Shown: positions 24,429-35,930 of the stretch, in pieces
Layout of the letters: every line of letters starts with the position of its first letter
Position numbering within the stretch: position 1 is the first letter of the stretch
Assembly (NCBI GenBank): GCA_022841915.1
Contig: JALHQN010000023.1
Coordinates: forward strand, 1 to 64,000
Direction: 5' to 3'
Origin: Burkholderiales bacterium
GTDB taxonomy: Bacteria > Pseudomonadota > Gammaproteobacteria > Burkholderiales > WYBJ01
Length of the DNA: 64,000 bases
The notes under the pieces: generated by a model
Database searches by the model: none
Seen by the model: the letters and a program-made list of their open reading frames with translations, nothing else
What the model was told of the DNA's origin: nothing
Program-made: the position numbers and the translations under genes

Positions 24429-26330
24429 TCAGTTGCTTTCCTGATCGTTGGCTGCATTGAGTTTCGGCTGCGTGCCGTCGGGGTGCTTGCCGAGCAGCCA
24501 GTAGTCGAGCACCTGCCTGGCGATGGGGGCGGCGGCCGAGCTGCCGTGACCGCCGTTCTCGACCAGTACCACCAGCGCGATGGTGGGGTTCTCCGCCGGC
24601 GCGAATGCCATGAACCAGGCGTGGTCGCGGTGGCGTTCTTGGACTCGGCGCTCGTCGTAGGTCTCGCCTTGCTTGATGGCGATCACCTGTGACGTGCCGG
24701 TTTTGCCTGCGATGGCGTACAGAGCACCCGCCCCGGCCTGAACTGCAGTGCCGCCAGGTCGCATGACATCGACCATTGCAGCGCGCACCCGCCGCAGGTG
24801 GTCGGGGTCAATGGCGACGGTTCTTACCAATTCGTTCGGGGCCGCTTTCAGCGTGCCTTGCTGGGTATCCCGGATATGGCTCACCATCTGCGGCCGAAAG
24901 ACTTTGCCGTCGGCCGCCAGCACCGCCGTTGCATGGGCTACCTGCAACGGCGTCGAAATGTTGTAGCCCTGGCCGATCCCCACCGCAATCGTGTCGCCAA
25001 CGAACCACTTCTGCTTGTGGCGCCGCATCTTCCATGCTTGTGTCGGGAGGATGCCGCTCATCTCTCCCGGCAAATCGATGCCGGTCTTGGCACCGAAGCC
25101 GAACTGTTTGCTGTAGTCGTGGATGGCATCCACCCCCAGATCGACCGCCAGGCCGTAATAGTACGTATCGCAAGAAACCACGATCGAGCGATGCATGTCG
25201 ACGATGCCGTGTCCGCTGCGCTTCCAGTCGCGGTACTGATGGCTGAGGCCCGGAAGCGTGAAGAACCCAACGTCGTTGATCGCGAACTGCGGGGTGCGTT
25301 TTCCCAGGGCCAGACCTGCGAGCGCCATGAATGGCTTGAAAGTGGAGCCCGGCGGGTACTGGCCTTGCAGCGCCCGGTTGGTCATGGGGCGATCTGGCGA
25401 CTTGTTGAGCGCGTCCCAACTTTGGGAATCGATGCCGTCGACGAACAGATTGGGATCGAACCCTGGCTTGCTGACGAATGCCAGGACGGCGCCGTTGCTC
25501 GGGTCGAGCGCGACCAGCGCCCCGCGCCGATCGCCGAAGGCCTGCCACGCCACCTCCTGCAGCTTGAGGTCGAGCGACAGCACCAGATTGTCGCCGGAGA
25601 TCGGTGGCGTGCGCGAAAGCGTGCGTACGGCTCGGCCGCCGGCATCGACTTCGACCCGCTCGAACCCGGTCGTGCCGTGGAGTCGGCGCTCGTAGCTTTG
25701 CTCCAGCCCCATCTTGCCGATGTGATCGGTGCCCCGGTAGTTCGCCAATTGATCGGAAGCCTCGAGCGCATCCAGATCCTTGTTGTTGATGCGCCCGATG
25801 TAGCCGACGATATGCGCCGTCAGATCCCGGTGCGGGTAGTGGCGGAACAGGCGGGCCTTGATCTCCACGCCGGGAAAGCGATACCGGTTCACGGAAAAGC
25901 GCGCGACCTCCTCGTCGGTCAGGCGACTGCGTATCGGCAGACTTTCGAAGTTCCTGCTCTCGTCCAGAAGCTTGCGGAAGCGCTTGCGGTCTCTGGGGGC
26001 GATATCGACCACGGTGGCGAGTTCATCGATCAAGGCTTCCAGATTGCCTGTCTTGGCGGGAGTGATCTCAAGGGTGTAGGCGGAAAAACTGTGCGCCAGC
26101 TCGACGCCGTTGCGGTCGAGAATGAGACCTCGGTTCGGCACGATGGGTGCGATGGCAATGCGATTGGACTGAGCCAATGTGTCGTAGTGAGCGTGTTCGA
26201 CGACTTGCAGATGCACGAAACGCCCAAGCAGAACGAGGAAAAGCAGGGTAACGAAGATGGAGGCGACCAGCAGGCGACCCCGGAATACATGGATCTCGTG
26301 CGGCAGGTTGCGGATTTCTGCGCCGGACAT
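24429..26330 (-). CDS. mrdA: Penicillin-binding protein 2 (MrdA), elongation transpeptidase
   Basis: A 633-aa inner-membrane transpeptidase: one N-terminal helix (LLVASIFVTLLFLVLLGRFVHL), a PBP dimerisation domain (about 65-235) and a transpeptidase domain with SxxK in PPGSTFKPFMAL, SxD in VVSCDTYYYG, and KTGTSQV. The length is typical. It begins 6 bases after mreD. It partners RodA and is the target of mecillinam-type beta-lactams in relatives. Confidence 0.95.
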   Translation of the reverse strand: MSGAEIRNLPHEIHVFRGRLLVASIFVTLLFLVLLGRFVHLQVVEHAHYDTLAQSNRIAIAPIVPNRGLILDRNGVELAHSFSAYTLEITPAKTGNLEALIDELATVVDIAPRDRKRFRKLLDESRNFESLPIRSRLTDEEVARFSVNRYRFPGVEIKARLFRHYPHRDLTAHIVGYIGRINNKDLDALEASDQLANYRGTDHIGKMGLEQSYERRLHGTTGFERVEVDAGGRAVRTLSRTPPISGDNLVLSLDLKLQEVAWQAFGDRRGALVALDPSNGAVLAFVSKPGFDPNLFVDGIDSQSWDALNKSPDRPMTNRALQGQYPPGSTFKPFMALAGLALGKRTPQFAINDVGFFTLPGLSHQYRDWKRSGHGIVDMHRSIVVSCDTYYYGLAVDLGVDAIHDYSKQFGFGAKTGIDLPGEMSGILPTQAWKMRRHKQKWFVGDTIAVGIGQGYNISTPLQVAHATAVLAADGKVFRPQMVSHIRDTQQGTLKAAPNELVRTVAIDPDHLRRVRAAMVDVMRPGGTAVQAGAGALYAIAGKTGTSQVIAIKQGETYDERRVQERHRDHAWFMAFAPAENPTIALVVLVENGGHGSSAAAPIARQVLDYWLLGKHPDGTQPKLNAANDQESN

Positions 26331-26336
26331 GAGGGT

Positions 26337-26855
26337 TCACACCCGATCGATGCCGGCCTTGGGGAGCCGGGGTAAGCGGAACAGAACGCAGAGCGGGATC
26401 CAAAGCAGCGCGCCAACGAGCGAGCCGACCATGTGCGTCGGGGTAGGGAGTTCATAGCCTGCAAGCAATCGTACCGCCACTGCAATCAGGTCGCCTGCAA
26501 AGAGCAACGGCAGAATGTGCAGGCTTTGTCCCACGAGGCTGAAGTTGAGGACGCGCCGATGCAAGACGATGGCGGCGAACAGCATGGCCACATAGGTGAG
26601 CGCGTGCTGGCCGAACAGGCCTGCGTCGACCAGATCCATCGCGAGGCCGAGGAGAAAAGCCATCGTGAAGCCGACCCTGCGAGGCTGATGGATGCCCCAA
26701 TAGACGAGGACGAGCGCGCAGAAATCGGGACGCATCTCGATGGCGGGGGCGGGCAGCGGGATGAGATTGACCAGTAGGGCGCCCAGGACAGTGACGGCGA
26801 TCAGGCCTGTCGGCACCGGCAGCAGGATTTCCTGAGGACGACCGAGCGGGATCAT
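26337..26855 (-). CDS. mreD: Rod shape-determining protein MreD
   Basis: A 172-aa inner-membrane protein with about five helices, containing the conserved VYWGIHQPRRVGFTMAFLLGL segment and LMDLVDAGLFGQHAL-like stretch (here LAMDLVDAGLFGQHALTYV). It joins MreC to the elongasome. Its ATG overlaps the mreC stop by 4 bases (26852-26855), showing coupling, and mrdA follows 6 bases after its stop. Confidence 0.92.
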   Translation of the reverse strand: MIPLGRPQEILLPVPTGLIAVTVLGALLVNLIPLPAPAIEMRPDFCALVLVYWGIHQPRRVGFTMAFLLGLAMDLVDAGLFGQHALTYVAMLFAAIVLHRRVLNFSLVGQSLHILPLLFAGDLIAVAVRLLAGYELPTPTHMVGSLVGALLWIPLCVLFRLPRLPKAGIDRV

Positions 26856-27757
26856 GATCCGCCTCGCGTCGATTTTTTGTCCTTCGCCGCAGATGACTCC
26901 TTAGCTGCGGGACGCTCGGGCAGATCTCGCTTCGAGGTCAGCACGAGGACATGGCCGCGTCGATCGACGCCGCCCAAGGGCGCGCAACTCACGCGGGCGA
27001 AGGGTTGGGCGCCGTCGCGGTCGATACTGGTGACGCGGGCAACGGGCAGTCCTGGCGGGTAGACGCCATCGATGCCGGAGGTGACCAGGATGTCGCCAAC
27101 CTGGACATCCGCGTTCACGGTCATGAAGCGCAGATCCAGGGTGCCCTCCTTGCCGTTGCCGAAAACGATCGCGCGCAGGCCGCTGCGCGCATTTTGCACC
27201 GGCACCGCTTGATCCTTGTCGGTAATTTGCGTGACCTCGGCGACGAAGGGATAGACACGAGTCACTTGTCCGATCACGCCCTCGCTGTCGACCACGGCCA
27301 CGCCCGCTTGTATGTCGTCATTGAGACCCTTGTCGACGATGAATTTCCGGCTGAAGGGGTCGCGGGCAGCGTACAGGACCTCGGCCAGGACGGAATCGGG
27401 TGCTACCTGCGGTTTGGCGTCGAGCAAGCTGCGAAGTTCGGTGTTTTCCCGCTTCAAGGCTTCCAGTCCGTGGAGCGCAGCGGCCTGTTTCAGCGTATGG
27501 GTGCGCAGTTCTGCGTTCTCATGCTGCAAGGTGGTGAGGCTGGTGAAATACCCGGAGATGCGACCCAGCACGGCGCCCGGAGCGGCAGCGACCTGCTGCA
27601 GGGGATACAGGATGACCGAGACTGCCTGACGCACCGGCTCGAGATAGCCAAAGCGCGCATCGAGGACCATCAGAACGATGGCCAGCAGGGCGAATACGCC
27701 CAGGCGGAATGCCGGCGACGGACCGCGCTTGAAAAAGGGCGGCGGAGAGGCTTCCAT
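26852..27757 (-). CDS. mreC: Rod shape-determining protein MreC
   Basis: A 301-aa protein with one membrane helix (FRLGVFALLAIVLMVLDARF), a coiled coil (about 70-115, TLQHENAELRTHTLKQAAAL) and a periplasmic beta domain including GVVGQV-like EGVIGQVTRVYPFVAEVTQI and ILVTSGIDGVYPPGLPVARV. It scaffolds PBP2-RodA in the periplasm. A Lys/Ser-rich tail (KESSAAKDKKST) is a variable extension. It follows mreB by 129 bases. Confidence 0.94.
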   Translation of the reverse strand: MEASPPPFFKRGPSPAFRLGVFALLAIVLMVLDARFGYLEPVRQAVSVILYPLQQVAAAPGAVLGRISGYFTSLTTLQHENAELRTHTLKQAAALHGLEALKRENTELRSLLDAKPQVAPDSVLAEVLYAARDPFSRKFIVDKGLNDDIQAGVAVVDSEGVIGQVTRVYPFVAEVTQITDKDQAVPVQNARSGLRAIVFGNGKEGTLDLRFMTVNADVQVGDILVTSGIDGVYPPGLPVARVTSIDRDGAQPFARVSCAPLGGVDRRGHVLVLTSKRDLPERPAAKESSAAKDKKSTRGGS

Positions 27758-27886
27758 GAGCTAGGTGTGGGCAGTCAGCGTGAGCCAACGCTGCCGCTGA
27801 ATGCAGGGCAGCCTGGAGGAGCGGGGTGGTCCGCTCCCTGGTTTGATCGACTGCCGTGGATGCTAGCACGCAATGCGCCGGCCGCC

Positions 27887-28933
<1,047 letters not shown>

Positions 28934-29101
28934 CTATGGCCACTCCGGGTTGGGAGGGCGCGAGAAAACAGCCAGAGAGGCGAATAAAAGATCATACCGT
29001 ATTGCCCCGCATGAAGCGATATCACTCGCATCTGCGGCGATTATTCGAGCGCATATGTTAGGCTTGTGTTCTCGATCGCTAGGTTGTTTGAAATCACTGC
29101 C

Positions 29102-29389
29102 ATGGCTCTTACACACGACGACGTATGCCGCGTCGCGCGACTTGCCCGCCTGCGCCAGGACGAGGCGCAAGCGCAGTCGATGCTTACCGAATTGAACCGG
29201 ATCTTCGCTCTGATGGAGCAGATGCAGGGCGTGGATACGACGCTGGTCGAGCCGATGTCCCATCCGAGGGATGTCGCTCAGCGCCTGCGAGCCGACCGCG
29301 TCACCGAGTCCGACAGGCGCGAGCAGCTTCTGCCGCTGGCACCCAAGAGCGAGAACGGCTTGTACCTCGTCCCCAAAGTGATCGAGTAG
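29102..29389 (+). CDS. gatC: Aspartyl/glutamyl-tRNA amidotransferase subunit C
   Basis: A 95-aa subunit that wraps GatA and GatB to stabilise the amidotransferase forming Gln-tRNA(Gln) and/or Asn-tRNA(Asn). Typical start [17 protein letters not shown] and C-terminal [22 protein letters not shown] 29102 is chosen by family start; an in-frame start at 29066 would add 12 residues unlike the family. gatA follows after 71 bases. Confidence 0.94.
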   Translation: MALTHDDVCRVARLARLRQDEAQAQSMLTELNRIFALMEQMQGVDTTLVEPMSHPRDVAQRLRADRVTESDRREQLLPLAPKSENGLYLVPKVIE

Positions 29390-29460
29390 ATCGCGTCCAC
29401 AGATCCTCGATATCGTCGCATCGCGTCGACTGTCCCGACGCCCGCAGAGCCTTGATCCCA

Positions 29461-30921
29461 ATGTTCCAGCTATCCATCGCCGATCTTTCGCAGTGTCTGG
29501 CCCGACGCGAGTGTTCCAGCGTGGAACTCGCGCGCTTGTTTCTCGAGCGCATCCGGACGCTCAATCCGGGCCTGAACGCCGTCATCACGCTCGATGAGGA
29601 GCGCACCCTTGCAGCCGCAGCCGCCGCGGATCGGCGTATCGCGGCCGGCGAATCCGGTCCGCTTACCGGTATTCCCATCCTGCACAAGGATATCTTCCTG
29701 GCGAAGGGCTGGCGTACGACCTGCGGTTCGCGCATGCTGGAGAACTTCATTGCGCCCTACGATGCGCATGTCGTGGAGAAGTTGGACGCGGCTGGGATGG
29801 TGAATCTCGGCAAGACCAACATGGACGAATTCGCGATGGGTTCGTCGAACGAAACCTCCTGGTTCGGTCCGGTACGCAACCCATGGCGGCTGTCGGCCGT
29901 TCCCGGGGGGAGTTCCGGCGGCTCGGCATCTGCCGTAGCGGCGCGCCTCGCGCCCTGTGCTACGGGGACGGATACCGGCGGTTCGATTCGACAGCCAGCA
30001 GCGCTCACCGGGATTTGCGGTCTCAAGCCGACCTACGGCGTGGCATCCCGATACGGGATGATCGCCTTTGCCTCCAGTCTGGATCAGGCCGGCCCGATGG
30101 CCAAAACCGCTCAGGACCTCGCCCTGATGCTCAACGCGATGGCCGGGTTCGACGCGCGCGATTCGACCAGCCTGGAGCGTGAGCCCGAGGATTACACGCG
30201 AGAACTTACCCGGCCGATCAAGGGCCTGCGCATCGGATTGCCCAAGGAGTTCTTCGCCGAGGGGGTGCAGCCCGCAGTGACGAAGGCGGTCGAAGCGGCC
30301 ATTGCGCAATACCGGGCCTTGGGTGCCGAAATCGTCGAGGTCAGCCTGCCCAACATGGGCCTCTCGATCCCCGTTTACTACGTGCTTGCGCCGGCCGAAG
30401 CGTCCAGCAATCTGGCTCGGTTCGATGGCGTGCGCTACGGTCATCGCGCCGCCGAGTACACCGATCTGACCGACATGTACGAGCGCACGCGTGCGGAGGG
30501 TTTCGGCGCCGAGGTGCGTCGGCGCATCATGATCGGCACTTACGTGCTGTCCCATGGCTACTACGATGCTTACTACATCAAGGCACAGAGGGTGCGGCGC
30601 CTGATCGCCGCGGATTTCGCGGCTGCCTTCGAGCGCTGCGACGTCATCATGGGGCCAACCAGTCCGACGACGGCATTCGAGCTTGGCAGCCGCACCGACG
30701 ATCCTGTCCAGATGTACCTGTGCGACATCTACACGATCGCGGTGAACCTGGCCGGACTGCCCGGGCTTTCCATTCCCGCCGGATTCGACGCCGCCGGGCT
30801 TCCGGTGGGCTTGCAGCTCATCGGCGATTATTTCAGCGAAGCCCGTCTGCTGAACGTGGCTCACCAGTTCCAACTGGCAAGCGACTGGCATGTGACTATG
30901 CCCTCGTCGTTCGCCGCCTGA
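29461..30921 (+). CDS. gatA: Aspartyl/glutamyl-tRNA amidotransferase subunit A
   Basis: A 486-aa amidase-signature enzyme that frees ammonia from glutamine for tRNA amidation. The Ser-cisSer-Lys triad is visible: Lys in [11 protein letters not shown], Ser in [14 protein letters not shown], and the nucleophile in [14 protein letters not shown]. Start ATG 29461 ([17 protein letters not shown]) fits the usual length; an upstream in-frame start would run across gatC. gatB begins 25 bases on. Confidence 0.95.
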   Translation: MFQLSIADLSQCLARRECSSVELARLFLERIRTLNPGLNAVITLDEERTLAAAAAADRRIAAGESGPLTGIPILHKDIFLAKGWRTTCGSRMLENFIAPYDAHVVEKLDAAGMVNLGKTNMDEFAMGSSNETSWFGPVRNPWRLSAVPGGSSGGSASAVAARLAPCATGTDTGGSIRQPAALTGICGLKPTYGVASRYGMIAFASSLDQAGPMAKTAQDLALMLNAMAGFDARDSTSLEREPEDYTRELTRPIKGLRIGLPKEFFAEGVQPAVTKAVEAAIAQYRALGAEIVEVSLPNMGLSIPVYYVLAPAEASSNLARFDGVRYGHRAAEYTDLTDMYERTRAEGFGAEVRRRIMIGTYVLSHGYYDAYYIKAQRVRRLIAADFAAAFERCDVIMGPTSPTTAFELGSRTDDPVQMYLCDIYTIAVNLAGLPGLSIPAGFDAAGLPVGLQLIGDYFSEARLLNVAHQFQLASDWHVTMPSSFAA

Positions 30922-30946
30922 TCGGTCTCCGAGCGAGTTTGTCATC

Positions 30947-32389
30947 ATGAATTGGGAAACGGTGATCGGCCTCGAAGTGCACGTGCAGTTGTCGACGCAC
31001 TCGAAGATTTTTTCTGGCGCTTCCACGGCATTCGGCGCCGAACCCAACGCGCAGGCATGCGACATCGACGTCGCTTTGCCGGGCGTGCTTCCCGTGCTCA
31101 ACGCTGCGGCCGTGGATAAAGCAGTACGCTTGGGGCTGGCGGTCGGTGCGACGATCAATCCCCGGTCGATATTCGCTCGCAAGAATTACTTCTATCCCGA
31201 TCTGCCCAAGGGCTATCAGATCAGCCAGTACGAAATTCCTGTGGTGCAGGGCGGATCGATCGACATTCTGGTCGGGGAGCAGCCCAAGACCGTTCAGCTC
31301 ACGCGTGCGCACCTGGAAGAAGACGCAGGCAAATCGCTGCACGAGGATTTTCACGGCATGACCGGCATCGACTTGAACCGCGCCGGGACGCCGCTGCTCG
31401 AAATCGTCTCCGAGCCCGACATGCGCGGCGCCGCCGAAGCGGTTGCCTATGGCAAGGCGTTGCACGCACTGGTTCGCTGGCTCGACATCTGTGACGGCAA
31501 CATGCAGGAGGGGTCGTTTCGCATGGACGCCAACGTCTCGGTGCGCCCTGCAGGCGTCGCGACCCTGGGCACGCGTTGCGAGATCAAGAATCTGAACTCC
31601 TTCCGCTTCCTCGAGCGGGCGATCGACTACGAAGTCAGGCGCCAGATCGAGGTGCTGACCGACGGGGGAACCATCCGCCAGGAAACGCGCCTCTACGATC
31701 CGGACCGTGATGAAACTCGTGCGATGCGCAGCAAGGAAGACGCGCACGACTACCGGTACTTCCCAGACCCGGATTTGTTGCCGCTGGAAATCGACGAGGC
31801 ATATCTCGCACAAGTGCGTTCGTCGATGCCCGAACTGCCTGCCCAGAAGCGCGAGCGCTTTACGAGCGAGTTCGGGCTATCGGTTTACGACGCCAATCTG
31901 CTGACGGGGTCGCGGGAGATGGCGGATTACTTCGAGCAGGCGGCGGCGGGCCTCGGCGGCCAGGCGTTCAAGTTGGTAGCGAACTGGATCGGCGGCGCAC
32001 TGTCGGCGAGGCTCAATGACGAGGGCATCGAAATCACCGCGAGCAAAGTCTCGCCCGTGGCTCTGCGAGCGCTGGTCGAGCGTATCGTCGACGGCACCAT
32101 CTCGGGCAAGATCGCTCGGGATGTGTTCGATGCCATGTGGTCCGGAGAAGGGCAGGTCGACGAAATCATCGAGCGGCGCGGCTTGCGACAGATCTCGGAT
32201 TCGGGGGCGCTGGACAAACTCGTGGACGAGGTCATCGCCTCGAACGGCTCGCAGGTGGCCGATTACCGGTCGGGCAAAGCTAAGGCGTTCAATGCGCTGG
32301 TCGGGCAGGTGATGAAGGCGAGCAAGGGCAAGGCGAATCCGCAGCAGGTCAACGACATTTTGCGCCGCAAGCTCGACACCGGCGTTTAG
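30947..32389 (+). CDS. gatB: Aspartyl/glutamyl-tRNA amidotransferase subunit B
   Basis: A 480-aa subunit that phosphorylates and amidates the mischarged tRNA. Start [19 protein letters not shown] is diagnostic; [18 protein letters not shown] and a C-terminal YqeY-like domain (about 330-480, ending NDILRRKLD) complete it. It closes gatCAB; its presence implies the indirect route to Gln-tRNA or Asn-tRNA. Confidence 0.96.
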   Translation: MNWETVIGLEVHVQLSTHSKIFSGASTAFGAEPNAQACDIDVALPGVLPVLNAAAVDKAVRLGLAVGATINPRSIFARKNYFYPDLPKGYQISQYEIPVVQGGSIDILVGEQPKTVQLTRAHLEEDAGKSLHEDFHGMTGIDLNRAGTPLLEIVSEPDMRGAAEAVAYGKALHALVRWLDICDGNMQEGSFRMDANVSVRPAGVATLGTRCEIKNLNSFRFLERAIDYEVRRQIEVLTDGGTIRQETRLYDPDRDETRAMRSKEDAHDYRYFPDPDLLPLEIDEAYLAQVRSSMPELPAQKRERFTSEFGLSVYDANLLTGSREMADYFEQAAAGLGGQAFKLVANWIGGALSARLNDEGIEITASKVSPVALRALVERIVDGTISGKIARDVFDAMWSGEGQVDEIIERRGLRQISDSGALDKLVDEVIASNGSQVADYRSGKAKAFNALVGQVMKASKGKANPQQVNDILRRKLDTGV

Positions 32390-32492
32390 CGCGCAGCCCG
32401 TCTGAGCGCGGGCGCGTTTGTCGAGCTTTTGACTGCGAGGGCAGCCAAGGGCATTCCCAGCGGGCGGCTTCGCCCGGCAAGACGCAAGGAAT

Positions 32493-33158
32493 TCACTTCT
32501 TCGATGGCGCCGAGGCTGGCAGGGCTCCGGCACTCGCAGGTTCCTGGGCGGCCATCGACTGGCGCAACTCCGTGTAGCGCTTCCTCAGGGCTTGGTATTT
32601 GACGCGTGTGTCCTGGGCTTCCTGATTCCGACGCTGGATCTCGTCGCGGATGACTTTGGCCTCGCCTTCGCTGCGGGCAAGATCCTCCTTGATGCCGTCG
32701 GGGAGAGGTTTTCCGCGCTTGGCATGGATGTCGGCGCGTTTGCGGTCGTCGTTCCAGCGCTCGACTACCGACCGCTCCTGGCTGCGCAGATTGGCGATGA
32801 TGGCATCGATCGCCTGCAGCTCGCGGTCGCGCTTCATGTCGATCTCCTCCACGCTCGAGAACGACAACAAGAGCGCGTTGTCCGCGCGGCGCTGTGCGGC
32901 GGCTTCTTGAAGTTCTGTCTTGCGTCGAGCCGCGTCCTCTGCCTTGGCTTTCTTTTCCTCGGGCGTAAGCTCCGCCTCGAGCTTCTTCTTCACGATGCCC
33001 CGGTTCGACATCTCAACGCCGCCCTTGCTGGTTTGGGCAGGAGGCTTGTCGCTGTATTGGGTGCGTCCCTTTTCGTCGATCCACTTGTACAACGCGGCGG
33101 AGGCACCCGCCGAACTCAAAAAAAGACCCAGTCCGATCACGAAGGGTTCAATTCGCAT
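32493..33158 (-). CDS. DUF4124 exported protein with coiled coil
   Basis: A 221-aa protein with a signal peptide (PFVIGLGLFLSSAGASA), a DUF4124 domain at about 22-65 (ALYKWIDEKGRTQYSDKPP) and a long charged helical region (about 70-205) with a strong coiled-coil look (RRKTELQEAAAQRRADNALL, SQERSVVERWNDDRKRADIH). DUF4124 proteins are common exported proteins of unknown role in proteobacteria. It overlaps the pyrE stop by 11 bases, so the pair is probably one transcript. Confidence 0.83.
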   Translation of the reverse strand: MRIEPFVIGLGLFLSSAGASAALYKWIDEKGRTQYSDKPPAQTSKGGVEMSNRGIVKKKLEAELTPEEKKAKAEDAARRKTELQEAAAQRRADNALLLSFSSVEEIDMKRDRELQAIDAIIANLRSQERSVVERWNDDRKRADIHAKRGKPLPDGIKEDLARSEGEAKVIRDEIQRRNQEAQDTRVKYQALRKRYTELRQSMAAQEPASAGALPASAPSKK

Positions 33159-33801
33159 GGCTGCTCGTGCCGTAGCGATCGCGGTAGGCGATCACCGCAT
33201 CGAGGTGAGAGGCATAGCGAGGCTCGGACTTTACGAAGCCAATCAGATCGTCGAGCGTTGCGATCGCGATGACCGGGATTCCGTAGGTCTGCTCGACTTC
33301 CTGCACGGCAGAACTCGCGCCGTTGCCGCGCTCCATGCGATCGAGCGCGATCGCGACTGCGCAGGGTTCCGCCTGGGCATGACGGATGATCGACACCGAT
33401 TCACGCACCGAAATGCCTGCGGAAATCACATCGTCGATGATCATCACGCGCCCCCGCAGCGGAGCACCGACGATGATGCCGCCCTCGCCGTGGTCCTTGG
33501 CTTCCTTGCGATTGAAGCAGAAAGGCACGTCGCGTCCGTCGCGTGCAAGTGTCATAGCGACGGCGGCCGCCAGCGGAATGCCTTTGTAGGCAGAACCGAA
33601 GAGCACGTCGAATTCGATGCCGGCTGCCCGAATTGCTTTCGCGTAGAATTCGCTCAGCTCAGCGAGCGCCGCGCCGGTGCTGAACATGCCGGCATTGAAG
33701 AAATACGGCGACGTGCGCCCGGCCTTGGTCAAAAATTCACCGAACAGCAGCGCCCGTTGCGAAGCTGCGAAGCGAAAAAAATCTTGTCTGAAATCAGTCA
33801 T
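33148..33801 (-). CDS. pyrE: Orotate phosphoribosyltransferase PyrE
   Basis: A 217-aa enzyme that joins orotate and PRPP to give OMP in pyrimidine synthesis. The PRPP motif VMIIDDVISAGIS and KEAKDHGEGG loop are clear; the start MTDFRQDFFRFAASQRALLF is standard. Its ATG is 17 bases from the ATG of divergent xth, so its promoter must lie largely within the xth coding region or the shared gap. The 3' end overlaps DUF4124. Confidence 0.95.
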   Translation of the reverse strand: MTDFRQDFFRFAASQRALLFGEFLTKAGRTSPYFFNAGMFSTGAALAELSEFYAKAIRAAGIEFDVLFGSAYKGIPLAAAVAMTLARDGRDVPFCFNRKEAKDHGEGGIIVGAPLRGRVMIIDDVISAGISVRESVSIIRHAQAEPCAVAIALDRMERGNGASSAVQEVEQTYGIPVIAIATLDDLIGFVKSEPRYASHLDAVIAYRDRYGTSSHAN

Positions 33802-33818
33802 CTGGCTATCCCGCAGCT

Positions 33819-34595
33819 ATGTTACGCGTAATTACTTTGAATCTCAACGGCGTCCGTTCCGCGGCGACCAAAGGCATGTTCGAGTGGCTCGACCGGCAGC
33901 ATGCCGACGTCGTGTGCGTGCAGGAATTGAAGGCCCATGAATGCGATCTCACCCCGGCCTTGCTGGCACCCTGTGATCTTGTGGGTCATTTTCACTGCGC
34001 GCAAAAAAAAGGCTACAGCGGCGTCGGAATCTACACCAGGACGCCGCCTGACTCGGTGCAATGCGGACTGGGCATCGATGACATCGACTCGGAAGGGCGC
34101 TATCTGCAAGCCGATTACGGCAAGCTCAGCGTCGTTTCGGTGTATCTGCCGTCCGGCTCGAGTTCCCCGGAGCGACAGGCAGTCAAGTTTCGCTTTCTGG
34201 ATCGGTTCTTCCCGCATCTCGAGCGCCTACGCCGCTGCGGCAGAGAAGTGCTCTTGTGCGGTGATTGGAATATCGCGCATAAAGAGATCGATCTCAAGAA
34301 CTGGCGCTCGAATCAGAAGAATTCGGGCTTCTTGCCCGAGGAACGTGCGTGGCTGTCCCGCGTGTTCGACGAGCTTGGCTTCGTCGATGTGTTCAGGCGA
34401 CTCGACAGCCGGCCGGAGCAGTACACCTGGTGGTCCAATCGTGGCCAGGCCTGGGCAAAGAACGTCGGATGGCGTATCGACTATCAGATCGCAACCCCCG
34501 AACTGGCCGCGTGTGCCCGCGCTGCGAGCATCTACACCGAGCAGCGGTTCTCCGATCACGCCCCTCTGACGATCGATTTCGACCATGTTCGCTGA
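33819..34595 (+). CDS. xth: Exodeoxyribonuclease III / AP endonuclease
   Basis: A 258-aa DNA-repair nuclease of the ExoIII/APE1 family. Catalytic motifs: N in TLNLNGVRSAA, E in VQELKAHE, GDWNIAHKEIDL, DYQIATPEL and SDHAPLTIDFD. It cuts at abasic sites and trims 3' ends. No Shine-Dalgarno precedes ATG 33819. TTGTCT (33784-33789) and TATCCC (33807-33812) are 17 bp apart and would give an almost leaderless mRNA, a weak suggestion. Confidence 0.94.
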   Translation: MLRVITLNLNGVRSAATKGMFEWLDRQHADVVCVQELKAHECDLTPALLAPCDLVGHFHCAQKKGYSGVGIYTRTPPDSVQCGLGIDDIDSEGRYLQADYGKLSVVSVYLPSGSSSPERQAVKFRFLDRFFPHLERLRRCGREVLLCGDWNIAHKEIDLKNWRSNQKNSGFLPEERAWLSRVFDELGFVDVFRRLDSRPEQYTWWSNRGQAWAKNVGWRIDYQIATPELAACARAASIYTEQRFSDHAPLTIDFDHVR

Positions 34596-34634
34596 GTACG
34601 GCGCAACTCCCCCCCGCCGGGGCGAGGATCCGTC

Positions 34635-35915
34635 TTGACCGACCCTGCCAAAGGCGCTGGCGGATCCGACGTCCCGCGGCGGTCGTGGGCGCAAACTTTG
34701 CGCGCGGTGTTCAGTGTCCGCATGCTGGTGGCTGCACTGATGGGTTTCTCTTCGGGCATGCCCTTGCTGCTGACGGGGTCGGTGCTGCAGGCCTGGCTGA
34801 AGGATGGGGGCGTCGATCTGACCAGCATCGGCTTGTTCGCGCTGGTCGGCTTGCCCTATACGCTGAAGTTCCTCTGGTCGCCGCTATTCGACAGGTATTC
34901 GTTGCCTTTTCTGGGGCGACGGCGCGGCTGGCTGGCCCTGATGCAGATGTGCCTTGCCCTCGCATTGTTCGGTCTGGGCATGTCGAGCCCGAGCCCACAG
35001 AATCTGCTGGGCGTATCGCTCGCCGCATTGCTGGTCGCCTTCTTTTCTGCTTCTCAGGATATCGTGGTCGATGCCTACAGGCGCGAGAGTCTGGCCGATA
35101 TCGAACTGGGGCTCGGTTCGGCAATGTACGTCAACGGCTACCGAATCGGCATGCTGCTCGCTGGTGGGGGCGGGCTGATCCTGGCGGACTGGCTTTCATT
35201 CGGGCAGATGTATCGGCTGCTCGCGCTGGTGATGGGTCTGGGCATCCTGGTGACTTTGCTTGCTCCCGAGCCGTCCTTGCCCGAAGGGCGGCCGCGCTCC
35301 CTCGTGGAGGCCGTGGTGTTGCCGTTTCGAGACTATTTCACGCGCGATGGCGCCTGGCTCGCGCTCGGATTCATCCTGCTCTACAAGCTCGGAGACACGC
35401 TTGCATCGGCAATGACCACGCCCTTCTACCTCGATATCGGGTACAGCAAGTCCGAGATTGGTGCGGTGGTGAAGCTGTTCGGGTTCTGGGCGACCGTTGC
35501 TGGCGCTACGGTGGGGGGGCTTTGGATTCTGCGCATTGGGTTGGGCAGCGCGCTTTGGTGGTTTGGTCTGGGTCAGATGGTGTCGACTTTCGGCTTCGTC
35601 GTGCTGGCGGGTGCCCAGCCCACCCTCGCGGCACTGGCGACCGTGGTCGCGCTGGAGAACTTCACCGGCGGGTTGGGCACGGCGGCGTTCGTCGGCTTCA
35701 TGGGGGCGCTGACCGATCGACGTTTCACGGCCACGCAGTACGCGCTGTTGTCGAGTCTCATGGGGGTGCCGCGCGTGCTGGCGTCCGCGCCGACCGGGTG
35801 GCTGGCTCAGGAACTGGGCTGGGCCGGCTTTTTCTTCGCTTGCGGGATCATCGCGATTCCGGGCCTCATGCTGCTGCGATGGATGCGTCGGTTGATGCCC
35901 GCGCAAACGCCCTGA
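34635..35915 (+). CDS. ampG: AmpG-family muropeptide permease (MFS)
   Basis: A 426-aa inner-membrane permease with about 12 to 14 helices, importing anhydro-muropeptides for cell-wall recycling. Family motifs: MGFSSGMPLLLTGSVLQAWL and the loop LPYTLKFLWSPLFDRYSLPFLGRRRGWL-type stretch (first part LPYTLKFLWSPLFDRY). Start is TTG 34635 with GAGGAT 10 bases upstream; no better ATG leaves the first helix whole. It converges with metW 15 bases on. In relatives AmpG links recycling to beta-lactamase induction; no ampC/ampR is in the window. Confidence 0.88.
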   Translation: MTDPAKGAGGSDVPRRSWAQTLRAVFSVRMLVAALMGFSSGMPLLLTGSVLQAWLKDGGVDLTSIGLFALVGLPYTLKFLWSPLFDRYSLPFLGRRRGWLALMQMCLALALFGLGMSSPSPQNLLGVSLAALLVAFFSASQDIVVDAYRRESLADIELGLGSAMYVNGYRIGMLLAGGGGLILADWLSFGQMYRLLALVMGLGILVTLLAPEPSLPEGRPRSLVEAVVLPFRDYFTRDGAWLALGFILLYKLGDTLASAMTTPFYLDIGYSKSEIGAVVKLFGFWATVAGATVGGLWILRIGLGSALWWFGLGQMVSTFGFVVLAGAQPTLAALATVVALENFTGGLGTAAFVGFMGALTDRRFTATQYALLSSLMGVPRVLASAPTGWLAQELGWAGFFFACGIIAIPGLMLLRWMRRLMPAQTP

Positions 35916-35930
35916 GCCTCGCCGGGCCGG

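Noticed and set aside
29470-31182. 570-codon minus-strand frame opposite gatA
   Set aside because: It is antisense to a conserved housekeeping gene and has no motif.
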